Shown: positions 42,757 to 51,467 of the stretch, in pieces
How positions within the stretch are numbered: the stretch's first letter is position 1
Layout of the letters: the number at the start of each line of letters is the position of its first letter
Assembly: GCA_012840395.1 (NCBI GenBank)
Contig: DULL01000034.1
Coordinates: 40,705 to 104,704 of the forward strand
Length of the DNA stretch: 64,000 nucleotides
Source: Clostridiaceae bacterium
GTDB taxonomy: Bacteria; Bacillota; Clostridia; Acetivibrionales; DULL01
Direction: 5' to 3'
The notes under the pieces: generated by a model
Databases searched by the model: none
Seen by the model: the letters and a program-made list of their open reading frames with translations, nothing else
Told to the model about the DNA's origin: nothing
Translations under genes and position numbers: made by a program

Positions 42757-44346
42757 TTATATTTCAGCAATATTCTGGCCTGAGTACTGCATACGGTAAG
42801 TATTTGGCGATTTCCCGCAAATATTTTTAAAAGCGTAATGAAAATTCTGATAATTTTGATAGCCAACCCTCTTTGCAATTTCATTTATTGGTAAAGAGGA
42901 GTGGAGTAATAGTTTTTTTGCTTCATCTATACGGACTTCAGTAAGATAGGAAGAGAAATTTTTACCGGTTGTTTTCTTAAATAAATAACTTAAGTAACTG
43001 TAATTAATAAAGTTGGCATCTGCTATCTTATTAAGTTTTAAATCACTTTCTGTATAATTTTCACGTATATACAGCTTCACCTGGTTTACTATACGGGTGC
43101 TGTCAACGTTGCATAAATTGATTGCTTCTGCAAGAAAGCTTTCTGTCATATCCACAATATATTTATTATAATCTGCAAGATGTCTGAATTTAGGGATCGG
43201 AACAGGAATAAATGCGTCCTCATTCTTGCCACTAATCGACATACTGGTACGTTTTACGAAATTAAGTAAGGTGCCGTAAAAAGTATGTACTGCTGCCGGG
43301 GTGGTATGATTTTTCATGGCTAATATATATTTATATATATTTTCACAGTAATTGGAATAACTTTCTATATCAAGCTGCAAAAGAACAGGTGGAAGAATCT
43401 TTTTTGAATCATTCAATAAGGATGAAAAATCCTCACTTGCATGTTCGCTCCTGGAAGCAATACGGAAAAACGTGGACTCTGTCGTGAAAAAAACTTCCTC
43501 CTGGAAACTATTAAATGATTTCAAATAATCGGAGTGTGCTCCTGAAAGACCTGTAAAAGCCTGAGTAAGACCTATAATCACAGGCATACCTGTAATACCT
43601 GCAAATTTCTTTGTTAACAGATTGAAATCTATATTATGTATCGGAGAATCCATAACAAGGACAAGACAATCTTCCTGTCTGAAAATATTGGCACATTTTA
43701 GTTCATCAGTACAGTAAGAGGCAATTGTATCAATATGGCTCTTAGAACAAGGAGTATAAGTAAAATGTTCATTAAGCTGTGTACATATCTGTATATAACA
43801 TAAATGAAAACTATAATTATACAATAACTCATCATAAAATTCAGGCTTGTCCTTTCCCTGGCGTATGAACCCGTCACATACGGCTTCTCTTATGATTTGA
43901 GATTTCAGAGAACTTAAATGATGCTGGATATCGAGCTGCAACTTGGTACGATTCCTATGTTCTTCCATCATGCTATAAATAGAGGTACGTACTAGTCTGA
44001 GGGCTTCTGATAGCTCGTTGTCATCTATAGGTTTTAGTAAATAGCGAAAAACACCTAATTGAAGGGCTTTTTGAGCATACTTAAACTGATCATGGGCAGA
44101 AAGGATTACAAACTTGGCATAGGGTAATCTGTCGCGCAGGGCATCAATAAGCTCCAGGCCTGATAAACCGGGCATTTCAATATCTACGATAACCAGATGG
44201 GGCTGGAGAGTTGGCGCCATGGCCAATGCCTCCTCAGAATCGGAAAAAGCTCCAGCAACGGTAAAACCATTGGCTTCCCAGTCAATGATTTTTAGTAGTC
44301 CTCTAAGTATTAATTCTTCATCGTCAATAAGTATGACTTTTAGCAT
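42757..44346 (-). CDS. YesN-type response regulator (REC plus AraC HTH)
   Basis: 529 aa. The receiver domain (1-120) begins LIDDEELILRGLLKIIDW, with the phospho-acceptor Asp in LVIVDIEMPGLSG and the Lys in LLKPIDD. The long middle region is not assigned. The C-terminus carries an AraC/XylS DNA-binding domain: LSYLFKKTTGKNFSSYL, RIDEAKKLLLHSSLPINEIA, GYQNYQNFHYAFKN and CGKSPNTYR. It lies 5 bp after the sensor kinase gene and should activate the divergent sugar importer. Such YesMN pairs in Firmicutes regulate plant- and host-glycan uptake genes. Confidence 0.93.
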   Translation of the reverse strand: MLKVILIDDEELILRGLLKIIDWEANGFTVAGAFSDSEEALAMAPTLQPHLVIVDIEMPGLSGLELIDALRDRLPYAKFVILSAHDQFKYAQKALQLGVFRYLLKPIDDNELSEALRLVRTSIYSMMEEHRNRTKLQLDIQHHLSSLKSQIIREAVCDGFIRQGKDKPEFYDELLYNYSFHLCYIQICTQLNEHFTYTPCSKSHIDTIASYCTDELKCANIFRQEDCLVLVMDSPIHNIDFNLLTKKFAGITGMPVIIGLTQAFTGLSGAHSDYLKSFNSFQEEVFFTTESTFFRIASRSEHASEDFSSLLNDSKKILPPVLLQLDIESYSNYCENIYKYILAMKNHTTPAAVHTFYGTLLNFVKRTSMSISGKNEDAFIPVPIPKFRHLADYNKYIVDMTESFLAEAINLCNVDSTRIVNQVKLYIRENYTESDLKLNKIADANFINYSYLSYLFKKTTGKNFSSYLTEVRIDEAKKLLLHSSLPINEIAKRVGYQNYQNFHYAFKNICGKSPNTYRMQYSGQNIAEI

Positions 44347-44351
44347 AATTT

Positions 44352-46142
44352 CTAGACCACTCCTTCAAGAACTGGGAATTTTAGTATAACAGTGGTACCT
44401 TTTCCAGGGGAACTTTCTATTTGCAGTGCATATTTTTCGCCGAATGCCAGTTTTAAACGGTCATTTACGTTTATAATCCCTATGGATGAGCCTCCCCTCG
44501 GTTCATAGGGTGAAGCAGAAAGTTCCCTGCGAAGTGCCATCAGTTTTTCTTCAGACATCCCAACACCATTGTCAGAAATAATAAAACAAATATCCTCACC
44601 GTCCCGGTAACCGGTCATATGTATTTTACCGCCGGACTTCATAGAACGTACTCCATGGGTAAAAGCATTCTCCAGCAATGGTTGTAATATCAGTTTTAGA
44701 GTACGATATTTTAAAATGCTTTCATCAACATCAATTTTTATATCATACCGGTCTTTAAACCTGAAACTCTGGATACTGAGATAGTCGTTAACATGTGCCA
44801 TTTCCTGGTATATATATACCTGTTGATTCAAGCCGTCAGGACTAATTGTATACCGAAATGTATCTGATAAGGTTTTTATCTGCGTAGCAACTTCCTGGCA
44901 ATTATTTTCAAGAGCTACCATTCGTATGCTCTCAAGTGTATTGTAAAGAAAATGAGGATTTATCTGGCTTTGCAGGGCATGAAGCTCGGCTTCCTTCTGA
45001 CGCAGATTCAATTCTGAGATATCCAGTCTCAAATGCTGAATACTATCAATCATATTATTAAGCTCTTTTCCTATCATGCTTATTTCATCATTGTATTTTA
45101 CCGGGAAACGGCTGTGTAGCTGGCCTTTTTTCACTGCATCCATAGTCTGGCACATTTCACGGATACGAGTATATATACTCACAGTCGGGAACCTGAGAAG
45201 CAGGAAAAAAACCAATACACTAAATATTATTAATAGCATGAATAGAGTTTGATAAGGCTTTGCAGGGGCAAGTACTTTTTCCAGGGGAACAGTGATTGTA
45301 ACCACCCAGCCCATATTATTCATGCGCATATTCATCACCAGGAGATTACCTCTTTTTGAAGATTTTATGTAATATCCTGTTTCAGGAGGTTCGGTGAACA
45401 CAGGAGTTTTATATTCTTCTGGTGAAGCTGCAGGCATGCTGCATACCAGGTTCCCATTATAGTCTGATACAGTAAAAACTGAATCCACAACTTTTAAATT
45501 ATAATATTTCTGAAAAATATTTGTGATAAAAGTCGGGCTGACATTGATGACGATAAGGGATTTTTCCAGCGTCACAAGGTCTAAATTCGGTACAGGCATA
45601 ACATAGTGCAGGATACCATTTCTAATAAAGTTTTCCCTGGAAGGCAATATGTATTTAGGTGAATAGATAGTGTAGTTATTTTTGAAAATGGTAGATACAA
45701 ATTCAGCAATATCCTCTTCTGTCATTGATGGATCAGGTTCAATGCAAATATAGTCTTCTTCATTTTTTATTAAGTAAGCACTTTTGGAAAAGGGTATAGT
45801 AGTATTTACCTCGTAATTGAACAAACGGGTGAAAGTTGACCTTACTGAAGCTTTGGCGCTGGAAGAAGTATCACTGTATAAATACCTTTGAACATTTTGA
45901 CTTCTTATTATATTAGATACCGAATCTTCCATTTCATCAAGAGAGTTGGATATATCGTTGCTGATCATAACAATTGTTTGAAAATTATTATACAATATTT
46001 GCTTAATGAGAGCCTTCATCATAAGAGAATAAAGTATTACTATAATAAATAAAAAAGCAAAAACTATCGGAAGGAAAGTGATTAACACTCTCTCTCGTAA
46101 TTTCATATTGGGGAAGAACACAAAGTTCTTGAACTTATGCAT
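44352..46142 (-). CDS. YesM-type sensor histidine kinase
   Basis: 596 aa. Two transmembrane helices (about 18-44 and 300-320) enclose an extracellular sensor domain of dCache type. A HAMP segment follows, then the His_kinase domain with LQSQINPHFLYNTLESIRM, containing the phospho-acceptor His, and a HATPase_c domain with LENAFTHG and ISDNGVGMS. The LytS/YesM family signals to AraC-type regulators. The start is the ATG at 46140-46142. It is transcribed away from the ABC importer. Confidence 0.93.
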   Translation of the reverse strand: MHKFKNFVFFPNMKLRERVLITFLPIVFAFLFIIVILYSLMMKALIKQILYNNFQTIVMISNDISNSLDEMEDSVSNIIRSQNVQRYLYSDTSSSAKASVRSTFTRLFNYEVNTTIPFSKSAYLIKNEEDYICIEPDPSMTEEDIAEFVSTIFKNNYTIYSPKYILPSRENFIRNGILHYVMPVPNLDLVTLEKSLIVINVSPTFITNIFQKYYNLKVVDSVFTVSDYNGNLVCSMPAASPEEYKTPVFTEPPETGYYIKSSKRGNLLVMNMRMNNMGWVVTITVPLEKVLAPAKPYQTLFMLLIIFSVLVFFLLLRFPTVSIYTRIREMCQTMDAVKKGQLHSRFPVKYNDEISMIGKELNNMIDSIQHLRLDISELNLRQKEAELHALQSQINPHFLYNTLESIRMVALENNCQEVATQIKTLSDTFRYTISPDGLNQQVYIYQEMAHVNDYLSIQSFRFKDRYDIKIDVDESILKYRTLKLILQPLLENAFTHGVRSMKSGGKIHMTGYRDGEDICFIISDNGVGMSEEKLMALRRELSASPYEPRGGSSIGIINVNDRLKLAFGEKYALQIESSPGKGTTVILKFPVLEGVV

Positions 46143-46634
46143 ATCAGCACCTCGTTGACATTACATAAAAAATATACCATGTGTATGAGATAAAGTCAAA
46201 TTGCATAAATATTGGATTGATTTATCCAAAAATTTAATATTAATTGCTAAAATCTTTTGATTGAGATTTATAAATAAGAAATGTTACATTTAATGAGGAC
46301 TAATAATTAACCGTTATTTATAATATTTATTTTATGAAAGTTGTTTATTACCAATATTACTATTAACAGAGTTTAAGCAATAATTGTTGGCAGTATTATT
46401 TTAACCGTATCATAACAGTATTGTGTAAGTTCCTAAAGTGTAAAGCGTTCTGAAGTTGAAATTAGTAATTATAGTAACTCCTTAATACGATGAAGCAATA
46501 TTTTTGTTCCTGTTGTTTTTAATAAAAACAAAATAAGAGCAAACTGTCTTAAACTGACAGATAACGGCCAATAACTGCTCAATAAATAAGCAGGAAGCTG
46601 CTTACATATAAATAAAAAAATAAGGAGGTAAACT
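46143..46634. other. Divergent control region between yesM-like and importer genes
   Basis: About 490 AT-rich bases. A possible sigma-A promoter starts with TTGGCA at 46387 and a TATCAT-like -10, but its spacer (15 bp) is short. Two small palindromes lie nearer the lipoprotein gene (CTGTC/GACAG near 46545; AAGCAG/CTGCTT near 46587). No catabolite-repression (cre) site or binding site could be identified with confidence. AAGGAGG precedes the lipoprotein ATG. Confidence 0.4.
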
Positions 46635-48071
46635 ATGAAAAAAAGAATTTTTGCAATACTGCTGTGCCTTTGCATGATAGTTGCTTGTTTTGCAGGTTGC
46701 GGCGGTAAGAAGGCAAATGATTCAAATGTACCTTCAACATCAGGAGGAGACAAAACCAGCACAGGAGACTCTGCTCCAAATTACAGCGGACGTGTATTGG
46801 ATGTATTATTCATGGTTGGTGGACAGCGCCAGATGGCAGACCCCATTCTTGCCAAACTGGAAGAAGTGCTTCCCGGGCTTGAAACCAAAGTGGTATACGA
46901 TCATAATGCAGCTGACATTTTAAGAAGCCGTGTTATGGCAAATGATGCTCCTGATATTTTCGACGTTAATGCTGGTATGTATGACTACTATGCTGCCATC
47001 GAAGAGGGAGTTATGAAGCCCCTTGATTTTCTCTATGATGTTCCCTGTGTAGATGACCCGTCAAAGACTTTAGGAGATATTTTAAACTTCTCAATGATGA
47101 CATTTGGTTATGTTGACGGTAAACACTACTGTATAAGCGATACTGTTTATACTTCAGGACTTTGGTATGATGCCAACATGTTCAGAGAAATGGGATGGGA
47201 AGTACCTGAAACCTGGGATGAGTTTGTAGCTCTCGGAGAAAAGGCAAAAGCTGCAGGCAAATACCTACTTTGCTATTCAACAAAATATGGTCAGGAATAT
47301 TTCTACAACTACTGGTTTAATCCATTGGTATGCTCAATTGATATTAACGCATTTGGTAAATTGCAGCGTTTAGAGGAAAATGCTTATAGTGATCCTGCAA
47401 TCAGAGAAGCTTTGGAAAGAACCAAAATGCTTATTGATAAAGGATATGTAGACACTGTTTCCGGTACTCTGGAAATTACAGAAACCCAGATGGAATTCTG
47501 TAATGGAAATGTAGTGTTCTATCCCTGCGGTTCCTGGCTGGAAGCTGAAATGGAAGGCAACTGGCCGGACGATTTTGAACTTACTTATATGCCTTTCCCC
47601 GCAAATAAGAAAGGAGATCCTTCTTACCTGGCTGTTGCAGGTGTTGTTAGTGCTGTATCTGCAACCACTAAGAATGAAGATCTTGTAAAAGAATACTACC
47701 GTTATATGCTTTCTCATAAGGAAACTACCAGAAAAGTAGTAGAAATTACAATGAATGGACTTGCAATTGCTGATTTTGCAAAGAATTTCGGTGATTTGCT
47801 GCCACATTCAGTATCTTCATCATGGGCTGCAATTGACGCAGGAAAATGTATAGGTATCCGTGATTTGTCAAGGTCCTTCTATCCTGGAGTCAGAGATGTT
47901 ATCACAAATTCAATCACTGCTTTTAACGCAGGAGAATTAGATGTAGATGGATACATTAAAGCACTGAATGAATTCTATAATAAAACACGCAATGATGATT
48001 CCATAATTAAGCGCGACTATGATATGTCAGCAATTATGAAAGCATTATCAGAGTACAATGCAAAAAAATAA
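46635..48071 (+). CDS. Sugar ABC transporter substrate-binding lipoprotein
   Basis: 478 aa, family 1 extracellular solute-binding protein. The signal peptide ends in a lipobox FAGC with lipid-modified Cys22. After a Ser/Thr/Asn linker comes the mature lobe. Phrases such as MANDAPDIFDVNAGMYDYYA, WYDANMFREMGWEVPETWDEF and GSWLEAEMEG are typical for the CUT1 sugar-binding proteins. It captures a carbohydrate for the two permeases downstream. A strong AAGGAGG precedes the ATG. A 14-bp hairpin after the stop may raise its share of the mRNA. Confidence 0.93.
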   Translation: MKKRIFAILLCLCMIVACFAGCGGKKANDSNVPSTSGGDKTSTGDSAPNYSGRVLDVLFMVGGQRQMADPILAKLEEVLPGLETKVVYDHNAADILRSRVMANDAPDIFDVNAGMYDYYAAIEEGVMKPLDFLYDVPCVDDPSKTLGDILNFSMMTFGYVDGKHYCISDTVYTSGLWYDANMFREMGWEVPETWDEFVALGEKAKAAGKYLLCYSTKYGQEYFYNYWFNPLVCSIDINAFGKLQRLEENAYSDPAIREALERTKMLIDKGYVDTVSGTLEITETQMEFCNGNVVFYPCGSWLEAEMEGNWPDDFELTYMPFPANKKGDPSYLAVAGVVSAVSATTKNEDLVKEYYRYMLSHKETTRKVVEITMNGLAIADFAKNFGDLLPHSVSSSWAAIDAGKCIGIRDLSRSFYPGVRDVITNSITAFNAGELDVDGYIKALNEFYNKTRNDDSIIKRDYDMSAIMKALSEYNAKK

Positions 48072-48149
48072 ATTATATCCATGGACTATAGAATAGGCTA
48101 GGACATTAAACTAAGACAATTGACTAGTAGCACGATGTAGTTTGGAAAA

Positions 48150-48191
48150 TTTCAAGAGGTGCGGGTAAGAAATGTCTCGCACCTCTTGAAA
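48150..48191 (+). promoter_or_regulatory. Intercistronic hairpin after the lipoprotein gene
   Basis: TTTCAAGAGGTGCG (48150-48163) and CGCACCTCTTGAAA (48178-48191) form a perfect 14-bp stem. No U-tract follows, so it is more likely a 3'-end-stabilising or partial termination element than a full terminator. Confidence 0.65.
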
Positions 48192-48269
48192 AATTGCTGC
48201 TAAACATAAAGCCGCTTAACACAAGAAGGGAAGAAGGGAGGTAACCGAAGGATTTATTTCGGAATATAT

Positions 48270-49235
48270 ATGAGCAATATTTTTTCAAAAATCAAAAGTA
48301 ATATTTCAGCGCAACAATCTGGTGAATTAGCAGCTTATTCAACTATGCGGAGCCGTAAAACACAACGAAATATTTTTCTGGCTATGACCATATTACCAGG
48401 ATTGCTGCTATACACGATTTTTCGTTTCATTCCTGCATTTATCGGTCTTGGAATAAGCGCCTTTGACTGGAAAGGCGTTACCCTTAATATGAAGTTTGTG
48501 GGTTTTGGCAATTATGAAAGACTTATTCAGGATAAGGAATTTTTAATTTCAGTTTATAACCATATGTATTTATTTGTTTTTAATACATTAATTGTTTTTT
48601 CACTTGCGATTGCATTATCGGTGCTTTTGACAAGTAATAATCTGAGGGAAAGAAATTTTTACAGGGTTATGTTTTTCTTTCCTACTGTTGTACCGGCAGT
48701 TATCATTAATATTTTGTGGATGAGTGTTTATAATCCGAATATAGGTATGTTAAATGGTATTCTTGAGTTGATTGGCTTGACTGGGAAAAATTGGCTGGGA
48801 GATGGCAAAATTGTAAAGAATTCAATACTTTTTGTTATGGTGTGGAGGTCATTGGGATTCTATATGGTGCTATTTATGGCAGCCATATTAAATATTCCAG
48901 TATCGTTATTTGAAGCAGCTCATATAGATGGCTGTACAGGAATTAGAAAAGTATTTAAAATCACCATACCTCTTATGTGGGAACAGGTAAGAACTGCCCT
49001 GATGTTCTTTGTAGTTACATCCTGCGGAGTTGGTTTCAATGTAGTCTTCATGATGACCAAAGGCGGGCCTAATCTTGCATCGGAAATTATGACAACGTAT
49101 ATGTACAGAATATCCTTTGGAGGTCAAAGCAGGTTTGGTTATGCATCTGCTGTGGCAATGGCTATTTTATTTATTACAACTACTCTTACACTGATAATTA
49201 TGAAGGTTACCGAGCGTGAATCATTTGAAATGTAG
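48270..49235 (+). CDS. Sugar ABC transporter permease, UgpA/MalF type
   Basis: 321 aa with six transmembrane helices. The cytoplasmic EAA loop EAAHIDGCTGIRKVFKITIP couples to the ATPase. FRFIPAFIGLGISAFDWKG opens the first periplasmic-type region. It forms a heterodimer with the next gene. The start is uncertain: the GGGAGGT site lies 27 bp upstream of ATG 48270 with a 5-bp hairpin (48245-48262) between, while an in-frame ATT at 48252 is at normal spacing. No ATPase gene follows; in such Firmicute importers a shared MsmX-type ATPase serves. Confidence 0.92.
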   Translation: MSNIFSKIKSNISAQQSGELAAYSTMRSRKTQRNIFLAMTILPGLLLYTIFRFIPAFIGLGISAFDWKGVTLNMKFVGFGNYERLIQDKEFLISVYNHMYLFVFNTLIVFSLAIALSVLLTSNNLRERNFYRVMFFFPTVVPAVIINILWMSVYNPNIGMLNGILELIGLTGKNWLGDGKIVKNSILFVMVWRSLGFYMVLFMAAILNIPVSLFEAAHIDGCTGIRKVFKITIPLMWEQVRTALMFFVVTSCGVGFNVVFMMTKGGPNLASEIMTTYMYRISFGGQSRFGYASAVAMAILFITTTLTLIIMKVTERESFEM

Positions 49236-49249
49236 GGAGGTACAGATTA

Positions 49250-50104
49250 ATGAAAAAAATAAGATCGGCTAAGAGAACTCAAAGGTTAATAAATGGTATA
49301 GTACGCATCCCTATGATTCTTTATCTTACCAGTATTGTTGTTCCTTTTTTCTTCATGCTTATGAACTCATTTAAAAGCAATAGGGAGTTTTATAGTAACT
49401 TTTGGAGTATACCTCAAAAGCTTCTTATAGAAAACTATGCTAAAGGTCTGGAGTTATCGGGAATTTTATACCTTTTTAAAAATACTGTTTATGTGGTAAT
49501 TTTTGCGTCAATAATAAATATTTTTTTCGCTTCAATGCTTTCATATTCCATATCCAGGACTGGTTTTAAGTATTCCGGTGCATTATATAAATATCTTCTT
49601 ATAGGAATGCTTACACCAGGTATTATATGTATAATTCCTGTGTTCTTTGTAGTTAGGGTTTTAGGTTTGTATAACACAAGGGAAGCGCTTATCATAGTGT
49701 ATTCGGCTTTTAACATGTCCTTTTCGGTTTTTGTAATGTACTCTTTCTTTAAAACTCTTCCCAAAGATTTGGAAGAATCAGCATATATCGATGGTGCAAC
49801 CTACTTTCAGACATTTTGGAAGATAATGTTTCCATTGGCAAAACCCGGAATTATTACTATAGGTATTTTTGGATTTCTTGATTATTGGAATGATTACCTC
49901 TTGGCAATGGTTCTCGTAGTAGAAGAAAAATTAAAAACTGTATCTCAGGGAGTTATGAAAATGCAGGCAGCTCAAGCGGTAAAAACCGAGTGGGGCCCAC
50001 TTTTTGCAGTTTGCATGATGGCAATGCTTCCGGTTCTCCTGGTATATGCTTTTGGTCAGAGTAAACTTACAGCAGGCCTCACCGCCGGAGCGGTAAAAGG
50101 GTAA
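49250..50104 (+). CDS. Sugar ABC transporter permease, UgpE/MalG type
   Basis: 284 aa with six helices. The EAA loop reads LEESAYIDGATYFQTFWKIMFPLAKP, so all essential Glu, Gly and Pro positions are present. It starts at ATG 49250, 14 bp after the partner permease, with GGGAGG upstream. The C-terminus GLTAGAVKG is the family's usual ending. It completes the membrane part of the importer. Confidence 0.93.
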   Translation: MKKIRSAKRTQRLINGIVRIPMILYLTSIVVPFFFMLMNSFKSNREFYSNFWSIPQKLLIENYAKGLELSGILYLFKNTVYVVIFASIINIFFASMLSYSISRTGFKYSGALYKYLLIGMLTPGIICIIPVFFVVRVLGLYNTREALIIVYSAFNMSFSVFVMYSFFKTLPKDLEESAYIDGATYFQTFWKIMFPLAKPGIITIGIFGFLDYWNDYLLAMVLVVEEKLKTVSQGVMKMQAAQAVKTEWGPLFAVCMMAMLPVLLVYAFGQSKLTAGLTAGAVKG

Positions 50105-50324
50105 AAAAATGTCCATGAATGGTAATGGACAGGAATTGCTTAATATATTGTTTAAGGCTATAATGATATAGAATAAATATATAAGGTGTTTTGAAATATT
50201 AGGTGTTTTATACAACATTGTTTTAGAAAGAATATTGAAGTAACAGACAGGCTGATAAAGGGCTGATTGGACTGATAATAACTAAATACCAGCCAGATTC
50301 ATTGAAAAAAAGGGAGGTTTTTTT

Positions 50325-51266
50325 ATGAGCAGTGATTTTAATTTTAAACCAGCAGATTTTTGTCCAATAAAGGACAGAGAGCTTCTGGAGAGATTGGCCA
50401 GGATGACCCCGGAGGAAATAGAAAAACATCCAAATCCTGATGTTAGAATAAAGATTTTAGATAACTATGGTTCTGTAGTACTTGCTGAAAAATTTATGGG
50501 CATAAAGGAATCTTTTGAACAGAACAAGAAGTTTTCAACAATATTTGGTAACCCAAATCCAAATTCCCATATGCCTCTGGCTGAACTAATTAATATTAAC
50601 CGTATTGATTGTAAAAACTGCGTTTTTATTACAATGGATGAATGGGCGGACCAGGATGGAAATATAGCGCCAATTACATACAGAAAAGGATTTACTTATT
50701 CTTTCTTTAAATATTTTATAAACAAGATTGATCCTGAACTTCGTCCTTTGCCTGAAAATATTCTTTATCCTACAAATGAAAATATCAGCTATTATTCTGA
50801 TCTGATTGATGAAAAGACAGATGGAGGAATTGACCTGTTTACATCTGGACCGGGATGGGCAGGACATATTGCTTTCATCGATCCGTGCCCTGAATATACT
50901 CAGGTAAACAGCATAGAGGAGTATTTGCAACAACCTGCCAAAATAGTTACCTTGCACCCATTGACAATTGTTCAGAATTCACTTCATGGTGTTTTTGGAT
51001 GCTCAGGAAATATTGCAGATGTTCCACCAAAGGCTGCAACCATTGGTCCCAGAGATGTATTGCATGCAAAGAGGAGAATAGAGGGACATGGAATTAGTAC
51101 AATGGGAACATTCTCATCGTGGCAGAGGATGGTCTCAAGATTGATAACCCATGGGCCTGTTACACCTATGGTACCTGGCTCTATTTATCAGGTATTACCA
51201 TGTACTATATATCTTACTACCAATATTGCAAAACCCATTGAATGCCTGGAAACTGTAGGATATTAA
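50325..51266 (+). CDS. Glucosamine-6-phosphate isomerase/deaminase-like protein with altered active site
   Basis: 313 aa, NagB/6-phosphogluconolactonase superfamily. FITMDEWAD (about 101-109) matches NagB's MDE motif with the base Asp. The second motif, normally GxGxDGHIAFNEP, reads SGPGWAGHIAFIDP (about 173-186): the Asp before Gly-His is Ala and the NEP Glu is Asp. The His is kept. So the chemistry may differ from deamination of GlcN6P. It is longer than NagB by an N-terminal helical extension of about 40 residues. GGGAGG precedes the ATG. Its place between importer and kinase genes suggests a step in breakdown of the imported sugar. Confidence 0.75.
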   Translation: MSSDFNFKPADFCPIKDRELLERLARMTPEEIEKHPNPDVRIKILDNYGSVVLAEKFMGIKESFEQNKKFSTIFGNPNPNSHMPLAELININRIDCKNCVFITMDEWADQDGNIAPITYRKGFTYSFFKYFINKIDPELRPLPENILYPTNENISYYSDLIDEKTDGGIDLFTSGPGWAGHIAFIDPCPEYTQVNSIEEYLQQPAKIVTLHPLTIVQNSLHGVFGCSGNIADVPPKAATIGPRDVLHAKRRIEGHGISTMGTFSSWQRMVSRLITHGPVTPMVPGSIYQVLPCTIYLTTNIAKPIECLETVGY

Positions 51267-51343
51267 TTCATTATGGCACTTTATTTCAATACTAAATAAA
51301 CAACAATATAAATGCATAAAATGTTATAATATAAACATCAATG

Positions 51344-51375
51344 GTATGGGAGGCCTGGCAATAGGCCTCCCATAC
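51344..51375 (+). promoter_or_regulatory. Intercistronic hairpin before the FGGY kinase
   Basis: GTATGGGAGGCCT (51344-51356) and AGGCCTCCCATAC (51363-51375) form a perfect 13-bp stem with a 6-nt loop and no U-tract. It resembles the hairpin after the lipoprotein gene. Confidence 0.65.
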
Positions 51376-51467
51376 TAAAGTTAACAAAGTAAACTTAAAG
51401 TTAGCATATAGTATTTGATTATGATATTTATATTAAAAAAACAGGAAGGGCCGGGAGGTTACAGGAC

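Noticed and set aside
46143..46634. Riboswitch or catabolite-repression (cre) site in the YesM-importer intergenic region
   Set aside because: Only small palindromes seen; no aptamer-like conserved core and no match to TGWAANCGNTWNCA.
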